A stretch of DNA of 64,000 nucleotides, taken from positions 124,001-188,000 of the forward strand of contig NZ_QJGZ01000041.1 in NCBI RefSeq assembly GCF_003254585.1, in the 5' to 3' direction. Made by a program: the position numbers and the translations under genes. Shown in pieces: positions 15,905 to 23,785 of the stretch. Numbering within the stretch: the stretch's first letter is position 1; each line of letters starts with the position of its first letter. The notes beneath the pieces were generated by a model. It did not search any database, was not told the origin of the DNA, and saw only the letters and a list, made by a program, of their open reading frames with translations. The stretch is from Flavobacterium sharifuzzamanii (GTDB taxonomy: Bacteria; Bacteroidota; Bacteroidia; Flavobacteriales; Flavobacteriaceae).

Positions 15905-18097
15905 TTGAAACGATTCATTCACTATAGACAAGCTGATCAAAAAGATTGTGGCCCGACATGTTTAAAAATTATTGCTAAATATTACGGTAAAACAATCAAT
16001 ATTCAGGAGTTGAGAGATTTTAGCGAAACAACTCGTGAAGGAAGTAATTTGCTTTTTTTGAGTGGTGCAGCCGAGAAAATTGGATTTAGGACCTTAGGCG
16101 TAAAATTGTCTGTAAAAAGAATTGAAGAAGCTCCATTACCTTGTATCCTGCACTGGAATGATAATCATTATGTAGTTCTTTATAAAATTAAAAAAGGAAG
16201 ATATTACATCTCAGATCCCGCTTTTGGTCTTTTGGACTACAATAAAGAAGAATTTGTGAAGTTTTGGATTGGTAATAATGCCGACGATAAAACGAAAGAA
16301 GGAATTGCATTGCTGATCGAAGCAACACCTAAATTTTTTCAATCTGATTTTGACAAAGAAGAAAATTCAGGATTAGGATTCAGATTCCTTTTCAAGTATT
16401 TATTTCAATACAAATCGTTCCTTATCCAGCTTGCAATAGGGCTTTTAGCAAGCAGTTTGCTTAACCTGATTTTTCCATTTTTAACCCAGAGCATTGTCGA
16501 TGTAGGTATTCAGAATCAAAATATCCATTTTATTTATCTGATTCTCTTTGCGATGCTTTTTGTTTTCGCTGGGAGAACAGGTTTAGAACTTATTAGAAGC
16601 TGGATTTTATTGCATTTGTCAACGAGAATCAATATTTCTCTTATTTCCGATTTCTTTATCAAATTAATGAGTCTGCCAATTTCCTTTTTTGATGTGAGAA
16701 TGACAGGTGATATTATGCAGCGGATAAATGATCATCGCCGTATCGAAAAAATACTTACTACATCATCGCTTAATGTGTTCTTTTCTGTAATTAATATGTT
16801 TGTGATGGGAGCTGTTTTAGCCTATTTCAATTTGAAAATATTTCTTGTTTTCTTTGGAGGAAGCCTTCTTTACTTTGGCTGGATCGTACTGTTTTTGAAA
16901 AAAAGAAAGGCATTAGATTATAAACGGTTTGCGGAGGTTTCAAAAGAACAGAGTAAAGTAATGGAGCTGATAAACGGAATGCAGGAAATTAAGCTTCACA
17001 ATGCCGAAAAACAAAAGCGATGGGGTTGGGAGTATGTTCAGGCAAGACTTTTCAGAGTTTCGATAAAAGGACTGATTTTAGAACAGACACAAACAATTGG
17101 CTCTTCGATTATTAATGAGTTAAAGAATATATTTATCATTTTCTTGTCGGCTAAATTGGTCATAGATGGTTCTATCACACTGGGGACAATGCTTGCAATA
17201 AGTGCTATAGTTGGAAGTTTAAACGGCCCGATTACTCAGTTGATTGAGTTTGTACGAGAATTACAAGATGCTACGATTTCACTTGCCAGATTGTCCGAAA
17301 TTCATCAGAAAGAAGACGAATTACAGCAGGAAATTAATCAAACAAGCGATGTGCCGCAAGATGTAGATATCGAAATTAAAAATCTTACGTTTCGTTATTT
17401 AGGAGCAGATGTTCCTGTTTTAGATAATTTGAGCCTGTTAATTCCCTCCAATAAAGTAACAGCGATAGTAGGGGTCAGCGGAAGCGGTAAAACAACCTTA
17501 ATGAAATTGCTTTTGAAGTTCTACGAACCTGAAAAAGGAGAAGTCCTAATTGGCAATACACAGCTTAAAAACATATCACAAAATGCCTGGAGATCTAATA
17601 TTGGTGCCGTAATGCAAGAAGGTTTTATTTTTAGTGATACAATTGCTAATAATATTGCTTTTGGAGTAGATCATATTGATAAAGAAAGATTGTTGTATGC
17701 GGCGGATGTTGCCAATATTAAAAGCTACATTAGCGAGCTTCCTTTAGGTTTCAATACCAAAATAGGGGCAGAAGGATTAGGTATGAGTACTGGTCAGAAA
17801 CAGCGGTTATTAATTGCACGGGCAGTTTACAAAAATCCTGAAATTTTATTTTTTGATGAAGCAACTTCAGCTCTTGATGCAAATAATGAAAAGGAGATTA
17901 TGAAAAAGCTCGATCTCTTTTTTAAAGAGAAAACAGTGGTGGTAATAGCGCATCGATTGAGTACGGTTATGAATGCAGATCAGATTGTAGTTTTAGAGAA
18001 AGGAAAAATTATCGAAATAGGAAGCCATTCGGCATTAGTAGAACAAAAAGGAAATTATTTTGAACTGGTTAGAAATCAGCTGCAATTAGGAAATTGA
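15905..18097 (+). CDS. Peptidase-domain (C39) ABC transporter, peptide exporter
   Basis: A 730-aa exporter that cleaves double-glycine leaders and pumps the mature peptide through the inner membrane. The N-terminal C39 peptidase is intact: C15 in QKDCGPTCL, H88 in WNDNHYVVLY, D104 in ISDPAFG. A six-helix ABC membrane domain spans about 165-440, then the nucleotide-binding domain: Walker A GVSGSGKTT (about 522), a signature reading MSTGQKQR instead of LSGGQ, Walker B ILFFDEATSALD and the H-loop VVIAHRLST. The start is TTG at 15905; there is no in-frame ATG between it and the stop at 15857. It is followed three bases later by the HlyD gene, so the two form an operon. Confidence 0.95.
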   Translation: MKRFIHYRQADQKDCGPTCLKIIAKYYGKTINIQELRDFSETTREGSNLLFLSGAAEKIGFRTLGVKLSVKRIEEAPLPCILHWNDNHYVVLYKIKKGRYYISDPAFGLLDYNKEEFVKFWIGNNADDKTKEGIALLIEATPKFFQSDFDKEENSGLGFRFLFKYLFQYKSFLIQLAIGLLASSLLNLIFPFLTQSIVDVGIQNQNIHFIYLILFAMLFVFAGRTGLELIRSWILLHLSTRINISLISDFFIKLMSLPISFFDVRMTGDIMQRINDHRRIEKILTTSSLNVFFSVINMFVMGAVLAYFNLKIFLVFFGGSLLYFGWIVLFLKKRKALDYKRFAEVSKEQSKVMELINGMQEIKLHNAEKQKRWGWEYVQARLFRVSIKGLILEQTQTIGSSIINELKNIFIIFLSAKLVIDGSITLGTMLAISAIVGSLNGPITQLIEFVRELQDATISLARLSEIHQKEDELQQEINQTSDVPQDVDIEIKNLTFRYLGADVPVLDNLSLLIPSNKVTAIVGVSGSGKTTLMKLLLKFYEPEKGEVLIGNTQLKNISQNAWRSNIGAVMQEGFIFSDTIANNIAFGVDHIDKERLLYAADVANIKSYISELPLGFNTKIGAEGLGMSTGQKQRLLIARAVYKNPEILFFDEATSALDANNEKEIMKKLDLFFKEKTVVVIAHRLSTVMNADQIVVLEKGKIIEIGSHSALVEQKGNYFELVRNQLQLGN

Positions 18098-18099
18098 GT

Positions 18100-19389
18100 A
18101 TGAACGAAGATACATTTGAATTAAGAAGCGAAGAGGTTCAGGATATCCTAACCAAAGTACCGCATTGGATGATACGATGGGGAACCGTTTTGATATTTGC
18201 CATAATAATCATGCTGTTTTTTGTTTCTTGGTTTGTCAAATATCCAGATGTTGTAAAAACGGAAATTGTAATTACAACTAATATTCCTCCAGAGAAAATA
18301 GTGTCAAAGTCTTCTGGGCGCATTGAAGCTATTTTAGTTAAAAACAAAATGGTGGTTGCTAAAAATAGTATACTTGCTATAATTGAAAATACAGCCAATT
18401 ATAAAGATGTTTTTTTGCTGAAAAAGATAGTTGATAGCTATGATATAAATAGTTCAAAAAAAGAGTTTCCTTTTGAATTATTACAAAATAAGCAGTTAGG
18501 AGAAATAGAAAGTGCGTTTGCAGTATTTCAGAAGGATTATCAGGCACAGGAATTAAATAAAGATCTGCATCCTTTTCAAGTGGAAAGTAGAGCGCAGCAG
18601 TCCGAAAAAATCCAAATAACCGAAAGAATAGAAATCCTGCAGCAGCAGAAAACAATTAATGAGCGCGAACTTGAGCTTCAGAGAAATGAAGTGGCGCGTT
18701 TTGAAACTTTATTCAATAAAGGAATTATTTCTGCCCAAGAAATGGAGGCCAAAAAACTGAGTTTTCTTCAGGCTCAAAAGAATTATAGAGGCTTGCTGTC
18801 GTCAATTTCTCAATTAAGGTCTTCTTTGATTGATAATACAAAATCAAGTCAGAATTCGCAGATAAATAGCACTAGGGAAGAAGTTAATCTCGGACGCAAT
18901 GTTTCACAATCTTTTTATCAGCTGAAAAAAGTAATAAGAGACTGGGAATTAGCCTATGCGCTAAAATCTTCCATTAGTGGTAAAGTGACTTTTCTGCAAG
19001 TTTGGAATGAAAATCAAACTATAAACGTTGGGGACAATGTGTTTTCTATAATTCCGGACGCTAAAAACAGTTTTATAGGAAAAGTGAAAGCGCCGGCTTT
19101 AAATTCAGGAAAAATCAAAGTAGGGCAACGTGTTAATATCCGTTTAGCCAATTATCCCGACAGAGAATTTGGTGTTTTGAAAGGCGAAATCAAAAATATT
19201 TCATTGGTTCCTGATAAGGATGGAAATCTTCTTATAGATGTTGCTCTTCCAAATGGACTAAAAACATCATACGATAAAAAGATTACCTTTCAGCAAGAAA
19301 TGAAAGGGAATGCAGAGATTGTAACCGAAGATCTGCGTTTAATCGAACGAATCCTGTATCAGTTTAAGAATATTTTTGAACAGGTTTAA
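18100..19389 (+). CDS. HlyD-family periplasmic adaptor of the peptide exporter
   Basis: A 429-aa membrane-fusion protein linking the inner-membrane C39 exporter to an outer-membrane channel. One membrane segment near the N terminus (about 28-48, LIFAIIIMLFFVSWFVKYPD) is followed by a lipoyl/barrel-sandwich half, a long coiled hairpin (about 150-270) rich in QQQKTINERELELQRNEV, and the second half with SSISGKVTFLQVW and 'VKAPALNSGKIKVGQRVNI'. The ATG at 18100 is preferred to the TTG at 18094, which overlaps the exporter's stop. No TolC-like outer-membrane partner is in the window. Its stop codon overlaps that of the convergent trmN6. Confidence 0.92.
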   Translation: MNEDTFELRSEEVQDILTKVPHWMIRWGTVLIFAIIIMLFFVSWFVKYPDVVKTEIVITTNIPPEKIVSKSSGRIEAILVKNKMVVAKNSILAIIENTANYKDVFLLKKIVDSYDINSSKKEFPFELLQNKQLGEIESAFAVFQKDYQAQELNKDLHPFQVESRAQQSEKIQITERIEILQQQKTINERELELQRNEVARFETLFNKGIISAQEMEAKKLSFLQAQKNYRGLLSSISQLRSSLIDNTKSSQNSQINSTREEVNLGRNVSQSFYQLKKVIRDWELAYALKSSISGKVTFLQVWNENQTINVGDNVFSIIPDAKNSFIGKVKAPALNSGKIKVGQRVNIRLANYPDREFGVLKGEIKNISLVPDKDGNLLIDVALPNGLKTSYDKKITFQQEMKGNAEIVTEDLRLIERILYQFKNIFEQV

Positions 19390-20093
19390 AATTTCAAATA
19401 AAAATCTTTAGTCAGTTCAATATACTCGGGAGTATAAACATGGCGCTCGATTTCGATCACTAATTCATCGATTTCAATTTTAGAAACTTCATTTCGGCTA
19501 AAGGCCAGTAAACTACGTTTGATTTCAGATTTTGGAGTTCCTTTTACTCTAGTAATTTTTATCGGATATAATTCTGCTTCTTTTGCTAAAGCAATAAATT
19601 TTTCTTCTTCTTTGAAAGGAATTATTAAGGCAAATATTCCATTTTCTGAAAGTAATAAATCTGCAGCTTCAACCAATTCTTCAAAAGGCATTGCGTCTTG
19701 AAAACGAGCTAAATCACGTTGTTCATTTTCTGTTTTATAATCTTCAGCATAAAAAGGCGGATTTGAAACGATTAAATCATATTCATCTTCTGGTTCGTCA
19801 ATAAATTCATCTAAACCAGCATGAAAACAAAATAATCTATCGCCCCACGGAGAAGCTTCAAAATTTTCTACAGCCTGTTCGTAAGCGTTTTCGTCAATTT
19901 CAAGAGCGTCAATTTGTTCTGCATGAGTTCGTTGAGCGAGCATTAAAGCAATAATTCCAGTTCCAGCACCAACATCTAAAACACTAAACGGATTATGGTA
20001 AATAGGAGCCCAAGCACCAAGTAAAACACCATCTGTGCCTACTTTCATAGCGGTTTTGTCTTGTTTAACAGAAAATTGCTTAAACTGAAACAT
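19386..20093 (-). CDS. trmN6: tRNA1(Val) (adenine(37)-N6)-methyltransferase
   Basis: A 235-aa class I SAM-dependent methyltransferase of the YfiC/TrmN6 type, which makes m6A at position 37 of tRNA1-Val. Motif I is DVGAGTGIIALMLAQR, and the N6-adenine motif is NPPFY. The start QFSVKQDKTAMKVGTDGVLLGAWA is the family's typical opening. It is followed downstream by the convergent HlyD gene, overlapping by four bases at the stops. It is the right housekeeping border of the peptide island. Confidence 0.92.
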   Translation of the reverse strand: MFQFKQFSVKQDKTAMKVGTDGVLLGAWAPIYHNPFSVLDVGAGTGIIALMLAQRTHAEQIDALEIDENAYEQAVENFEASPWGDRLFCFHAGLDEFIDEPEDEYDLIVSNPPFYAEDYKTENEQRDLARFQDAMPFEELVEAADLLLSENGIFALIIPFKEEEKFIALAKEAELYPIKITRVKGTPKSEIKRSLLAFSRNEVSKIEIDELVIEIERHVYTPEYIELTKDFYLKF

Positions 20094-20170
20094 AGTAAAT
20101 TCTAATTTATTATTAAGATTTTGAATTCAGATAAGAAACTGAACACTTAAAACTGAGACTGAACACTAAA

Positions 20171-20695
20171 TTACAAGTACATCTCAATAAGACCTTCAGG
20201 AAGATCCATGATTACTTTTTTGTTCTCACGATCGATTTTTACAAGAAATTGATCGATCATTGGAACTAAGATTTCAACTTCACCATTTAAAACTTCAAAA
20301 AGAGGTTGTGCAGTTGAATCATTAATAGAAGTTATTTTTCCGAAAACGCCTAAACGTTTGTCTTCAATTTCGAAACCAATAACTTCGTGGAAGTAGAATT
20401 TGTTGCCAGTAAGTTTTGGCAACATGGTTAAAGGAAGATAAATAGGGCTACCTACTAAGGCATCTGCATCTTCTTCGGTATTTACATCTTCAAAACGAAC
20501 TCTTAAAAAGTCGTTTTTGTGTAATGAACTTGTTTCAATAAAAAAAGGAACCAAGTGTTTGTTGCTTTCAACAAACACTGATTCCAGATTTTCGTATAAC
20601 TCAGGTTCATCCGTGTCTAAATAGACTAAGACTTCACCCTTGAAACTAAATTTTTTAGCGATTTTACCTAAATAAAAACAATCTTCTTTACGCAT
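20171..20695 (-). CDS. rimM: Ribosome maturation factor RimM
   Basis: A 174-aa 16S rRNA processing factor that binds S19 and helps 30S head assembly. The N-terminal RimM beta-barrel starts CFYLGKIAKKFSFKGEVLVYLDTDEP, followed by a PRC-barrel domain with FYFHEVIGFEIED and EVEILVPMIDQFLVKID, ending MDLPEGLIEMYL. It is encoded 15 bp downstream of rpsP, the classic rpsP-rimM pairing, so the two are co-transcribed. Confidence 0.96.
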   Translation of the reverse strand: MRKEDCFYLGKIAKKFSFKGEVLVYLDTDEPELYENLESVFVESNKHLVPFFIETSSLHKNDFLRVRFEDVNTEEDADALVGSPIYLPLTMLPKLTGNKFYFHEVIGFEIEDKRLGVFGKITSINDSTAQPLFEVLNGEVEILVPMIDQFLVKIDRENKKVIMDLPEGLIEMYL

Positions 20696-20710
20696 TATCG
20701 CTAAGTAAAA

Positions 20711-21271
20711 TTATGCTTCAGTTGTTTCGTTATTCTCTTCAGCAGCAGGAGCTTCTTCAGTAACTTCAGCAACTTCTTCAGTAGCCTCAGCAGCTTGTGC
20801 AGCGGCAACAGCTTCAGCTTGTGCAGCAGCAGCGTCAGCTATACGCTTAGCGTTAACTTCTTTCTCTGCTTTTAATGCTGTAGCTTTAGCATCAGCTTTT
20901 GCTTTAGATAAACCATCTTTTTTAGCATCAACTTTACCAGCTTTTGCTTCTAACCAAGCAGTTAATTTAGCGTCTGCTTGCTCTTGTGTTAAAGCACCTT
21001 TACGAACTCCTCCATCAAGGTGGTGTTTCAATAAAGCACCTTTGTAAGAAAGGATAGCTCTAGCAGTATCAGTTGGTTGAGCACCATTGTGTAACCATTT
21101 AACTGCGCTGTCAAGGTTTAACTCAACAGTTGCTGGGTTAGTGTTTGGATTGTAAGTACCGATTTTCTCTAAGTATCTACCATCTCTTTTTGAACGTGCA
21201 TCTGCAGCTACTACCCAGTAAAAAGGTTTTCCTTTTTTACCGTGTCTTTGTAATCTAATTTTTACTGACAT
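20711..21271 (-). CDS. rpsP: 30S ribosomal protein S16 with extended C-terminal tail
   Basis: The first 80 residues are ordinary S16 (MSVKIRLQRHGKKGKPFYWV, then RDGRYLEKIGTYNPNT). S16 is usually about 80-90 aa; here 186 aa. The extra 90 residues are rich in Ala, Glu and Lys (AAAAQAEAVAAAQAAEATEE and the like), low-complexity and probably disordered or helical. Such tails are common in Bacteroidetes S16. It leads the rpsP-rimM operon; TATCTTTG upstream fits a -7 element. Confidence 0.97.
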   Translation of the reverse strand: MSVKIRLQRHGKKGKPFYWVVAADARSKRDGRYLEKIGTYNPNTNPATVELNLDSAVKWLHNGAQPTDTARAILSYKGALLKHHLDGGVRKGALTQEQADAKLTAWLEAKAGKVDAKKDGLSKAKADAKATALKAEKEVNAKRIADAAAAQAEAVAAAQAAEATEEVAEVTEEAPAAEENNETTEA

Positions 21272-21320
21272 AATCTAGTGATTAAATTTTGAGGTACTCG
21301 ACCTCTGTTAATTAAGGGCG

Positions 21321-21328
21321 CAAAGATA
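21321..21328 (-). promoter_or_regulatory. -7 element (TATCTTTG) for rpsP-rimM
   Basis: TAnnTTTG match on the minus strand, 49 bp upstream of the rpsP ATG, the usual leader length. The -33 TTG is not obvious. Confidence 0.5.
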
Positions 21329-21433
21329 TAATTTTTTTATGAAAAACACGTTTTAAAAGAGATTAAATATATTTGAGCTGTTTTTTTAGCATTTTTTTGA
21401 CTTTTTAATTTAAGTATTTAGCTCTTAATGCGA

Positions 21434-21441
21434 TACTTTTG
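21434..21441 (+). promoter_or_regulatory. -7 element (TACTTTTG) that decides the lipoprotein start
   Basis: TAnnTTTG match 20 bp upstream of the ATG at 21461. It lies inside the sequence that a longer ORF starting at 21428 would use as coding, which argues for the later ATG. Confidence 0.5.
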
Positions 21442-21460
21442 CATCAAATTCATTTTAAAT

Positions 21461-21955
21461 ATGAAAAAATACTTTTACTTTTTATCACTTTTACTACTGC
21501 TTGTATCTTGTACAGAGGATATAAAATTTAATAATCCAGCTTTTCAGTCCTTAAAAGATAATACTTTTTGGAGAGCACAAGTTTATGAAGCTGGAATCGA
21601 AACGAATAATTTTTTTAGTATTGAAGGGTCTTTAGGTTTAGAGCAAGTACGATTTCAACTTCCTGAGCCAGCTGAGAAGACATATATCTTAGGTATAAAT
21701 GATGATGTAAAAGCCATTTATAAAAATACTTATAAAGGACAAGAAGCAGAATTTAGTACTGGAACTGGCAAAGGAACTGGAGAAATTGTCGTTACAGAAT
21801 ATAATACTGTCGATAATACTATTTCGGGGACATTTAAATTTACAGCAGTTAATACTGATCCTAATGCCGAAAAACAAACCATGCATTTTTCGGAAGGAGT
21901 TTTCTATAAAATCCCAGTGACATCAGGAGGAAACTTTGTTCCTGTTAACAATTAA
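21461..21955 (+). CDS. DUF6252-like lipoprotein
   Basis: The ATG at 21461 gives MKKYFYFLSLLLLLVSC, a short signal peptide with a lipobox (LLVSC, Cys17), whereas the ATG at 21428 would place 11 extra residues over a promoter element. The mature 148 residues look like an all-beta domain, with NPAFQSLKDNTFWRA at the start as in flavobacterial DUF6252 proteins. No catalytic motif is visible. It is a single gene, probably outer-membrane or periplasm-facing. Function unknown. Confidence 0.78.
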   Translation: MKKYFYFLSLLLLLVSCTEDIKFNNPAFQSLKDNTFWRAQVYEAGIETNNFFSIEGSLGLEQVRFQLPEPAEKTYILGINDDVKAIYKNTYKGQEAEFSTGTGKGTGEIVVTEYNTVDNTISGTFKFTAVNTDPNAEKQTMHFSEGVFYKIPVTSGGNFVPVNN

Positions 21956-22034
21956 GTTAACTGTTTAGATTACTTCAAATCAGAATAAAAACTTAAATAA
22001 ATTGATAATATAGTGGATTAGATTTAAATAAGAC

Positions 22035-22042
22035 TACATTTG
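22035..22042 (+). promoter_or_regulatory. -7 element (TACATTTG) for the RRM gene
   Basis: TAnnTTTG match 22 bp upstream of the ATG at 22065. The nearest TTG (22002-22004) is 30 bp further up, too far for a standard -33 box. Confidence 0.4.
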
Positions 22043-22064
22043 TTTTTTATTTAAATAAATATCT

Positions 22065-22409
22065 ATGAATATTTTCGTTGGAAGCCTTCCATTCAGTATT
22101 GAGGAAGCAGATTTAAGAGAGTCTTTTGAGGCTTATGGAACAGTTGACTCTGTTAAAATTATTACTGATAAATTTACTGGAAGAAGTAAAGGCTTTGGTT
22201 TTGTTGAAATGCCAAATGATAGCGAAGCTCAGAAAGCTATCGATGAATTGAACGGTGCTGTTGTTTCAGGTCGTACAATCGTTGTAAATAAATCTGAGCC
22301 AAAACCAGAGGGCGAAAGAAGAAGTTTTAATAACAATCGCGGAGGAAACGATCGCGGTGGTTACGGAAACAACCGTGGCGGAGATCGCGGAAACAGAAGA
22401 GAATATTAA
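22065..22409 (+). CDS. RRM-type RNA-binding protein with Gly/Arg-rich tail
   Basis: 114 aa with a single RNA-recognition motif (1-78). RNP2 is NIFVGSLP and RNP1 is SKGFGFVEM, both with the aromatic residues that stack on RNA bases. The last 30 residues are an Arg/Gly/Asn-rich tail (NNRGGNDRGGYGNNRGGDRG), like the RGG tails of eukaryotic RNA-binding proteins and of the RRM proteins abundant in Bacteroidetes and cyanobacteria. Probably a global post-transcriptional factor. A strong GAAA-loop terminator follows. Confidence 0.93.
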   Translation: MNIFVGSLPFSIEEADLRESFEAYGTVDSVKIITDKFTGRSKGFGFVEMPNDSEAQKAIDELNGAVVSGRTIVVNKSEPKPEGERRSFNNNRGGNDRGGYGNNRGGDRGNRREY

Positions 22410-22428
22410 TGTTTTTTTTCTAAAATAT

Positions 22429-22461
22429 AAAAGGGATCAACGAAAGTTGATCCCTTTTTTT
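22429..22461 (+). terminator. Terminator of the RRM gene
   Basis: Perfect 13-bp stem (22429-22441 with 22446-22458), GAAA loop and a T tract. Confidence 0.88.
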
Positions 22462-22550
22462 GTTTCAGGTTTTATTTGTTTCAAGTTTCACGTTCCAACA
22501 ACCTGAAACTTGACCCGAGGCTTTAGCCGAACGGGCGAAGCAGACAAAAT
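22462..22550. repeat. Intergenic repeat with 'GTTTCAAGTTTCA' modules
   Basis: Between the RRM terminator and the end of leuB. Inverted GTTTCAGG / CCTGAAAC and TCAAGTTTCA / TGAAACTTGA modules are visible, related to the perfect inverted repeat at 58799-58874. It looks like a degenerate copy of a dispersed palindromic element. Confidence 0.6.
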
Positions 22551-22556
22551 AAACTG

Positions 22557-23612
22557 TTATACATTCGCAGCTAACCAGTCACCAACTTCTTTAGTGCCGT
22601 ATGCTTTGCCTCCATTAGCTAAATCTTCAGTAACTACTCCTGCTTCTAAAGCTTTGTTTACAGCATCTCTCATCGCTTTTCCTTCTTCCATTAATCCGAA
22701 ATTTTCGAACATCATAGCAGCAGATAAAATAGTAGCCATTGGGTTTGCTATGTTTAATCCTGTAGCTTGAGGATAAGAACCGTGAATTGGTTCAAATAAA
22801 GATACTTCAGCTCCCATAGATGCAGAAGGCATTAATCCCATTGAACCTGAAATTACAGAAGCTTCGTCTGTTAAGATATCTCCAAATAAGTTTTCAGTTA
22901 TTAATACGTCGTAAGAATTTGGCCATTGAACTAAACGCATTGCGACAGCGTCAACAAATTCGTAGCTAACTTCAACCTCTGGATAATCTTTCTCCATTGC
23001 TTGAACCGTTTCTCTCCACAAACGAGAAGTTTCCAAAACGTTTGCTTTATCAACGCAGCATAATTTTTTAGAACGTGTCATTGCCAATTCGAAACCTTTT
23101 TTAGCTAAACGCTGTACTTCGGCTCTTGTGTAAACGCAGTTGTCGTAAGCTGTGTCTCCGTTGTCTTTTCTTCCTTTTTCACCAAAGTAAATTCCGCCAG
23201 TTAATTCTCTTAAGAAAACTAAATCAGTTCCTTCGATTCTTTCTCTTTTTAAAGGAGACTTGTCTAATAAAGATGGAAATGTAAAAGTTGGTCTCACGTT
23301 TGCAAACAAACCTAATGCTTTACGCATTTTTAACAAACCTTGTTCTGGACGAACTGGCGCAGAAGGATCGTTATCGTATTTTGGGTGGCCGATTGCTCCA
23401 AAAAGAACGGCATCAGCATTTTTACAAACTTCATGTGTAGAATCTGGATAAGGTTCTCCCACTGCATCAATTGCAGCCGCACCGGTTAAAGCTGGTTTCC
23501 AAGTAATTTCATGTCCAAATTTTTTTGCAACAGCATCTGATACTTTTACTGCTTCATTTATTACTTCTGGTCCGATTCCGTCGCCGGCTAAAAGGGCTAT
23601 GTTTAATTTCAT
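22557..23612 (-). CDS. leuB: 3-isopropylmalate dehydrogenase
   Basis: 351-aa NAD-dependent dehydrogenase, third step of leucine synthesis. Family landmarks: LLAGDGIGPEVINEAVKV, GAIGHPKYDN, LRELTGGIYFGEKG, the catalytic Tyr in DNCVYTRAEV, ENLFGDILTDEASVISGS with the metal-binding Asps, and EPIHGSYPQATG. It is last in the leuCDAB operon. The gene is preceded by an intergenic repeat of 'GGTTCTAAG' units that separates it from leuA. Confidence 0.97.
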   Translation of the reverse strand: MKLNIALLAGDGIGPEVINEAVKVSDAVAKKFGHEITWKPALTGAAAIDAVGEPYPDSTHEVCKNADAVLFGAIGHPKYDNDPSAPVRPEQGLLKMRKALGLFANVRPTFTFPSLLDKSPLKRERIEGTDLVFLRELTGGIYFGEKGRKDNGDTAYDNCVYTRAEVQRLAKKGFELAMTRSKKLCCVDKANVLETSRLWRETVQAMEKDYPEVEVSYEFVDAVAMRLVQWPNSYDVLITENLFGDILTDEASVISGSMGLMPSASMGAEVSLFEPIHGSYPQATGLNIANPMATILSAAMMFENFGLMEEGKAMRDAVNKALEAGVVTEDLANGGKAYGTKEVGDWLAANV

Positions 23613-23626
23613 TCTATATTTTTTAA

Positions 23627-23785
23627 AAGGTTCTAAGATTCTGAGTTGCTAAGGTTCTAAGTTTTTTATTCTTAGTGTCCAAGTTTTTTTTATTTTAAAG
23701 GTTCTAAGGTTCTGAGCTGATAAGGTCCTAAGCTCAAAGAAATATCTTAGAACCTCACAACCTTAGTCTCTTAGCGCCTTAAGTA
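23627..23785. repeat. Intergenic 'GGTTCTAAG/CTTAGAACC' repeat in the leu operon
   Basis: Several imperfect AGGTTCTAAG direct units in the leuB-proximal half and complementary CTTAGAACC / CTTAGTCTCTTAGCGCC units near leuA can fold into a long imperfect hairpin. It lies between co-directional leuA and leuB and is a dispersed flavobacterial type of repeat. Confidence 0.65.

Noticed and set aside
22510..22770. 86-aa ORF antisense to the end of leuB
   Set aside because: Antisense shadow of the leuB coding frame; no start signal or conserved features.
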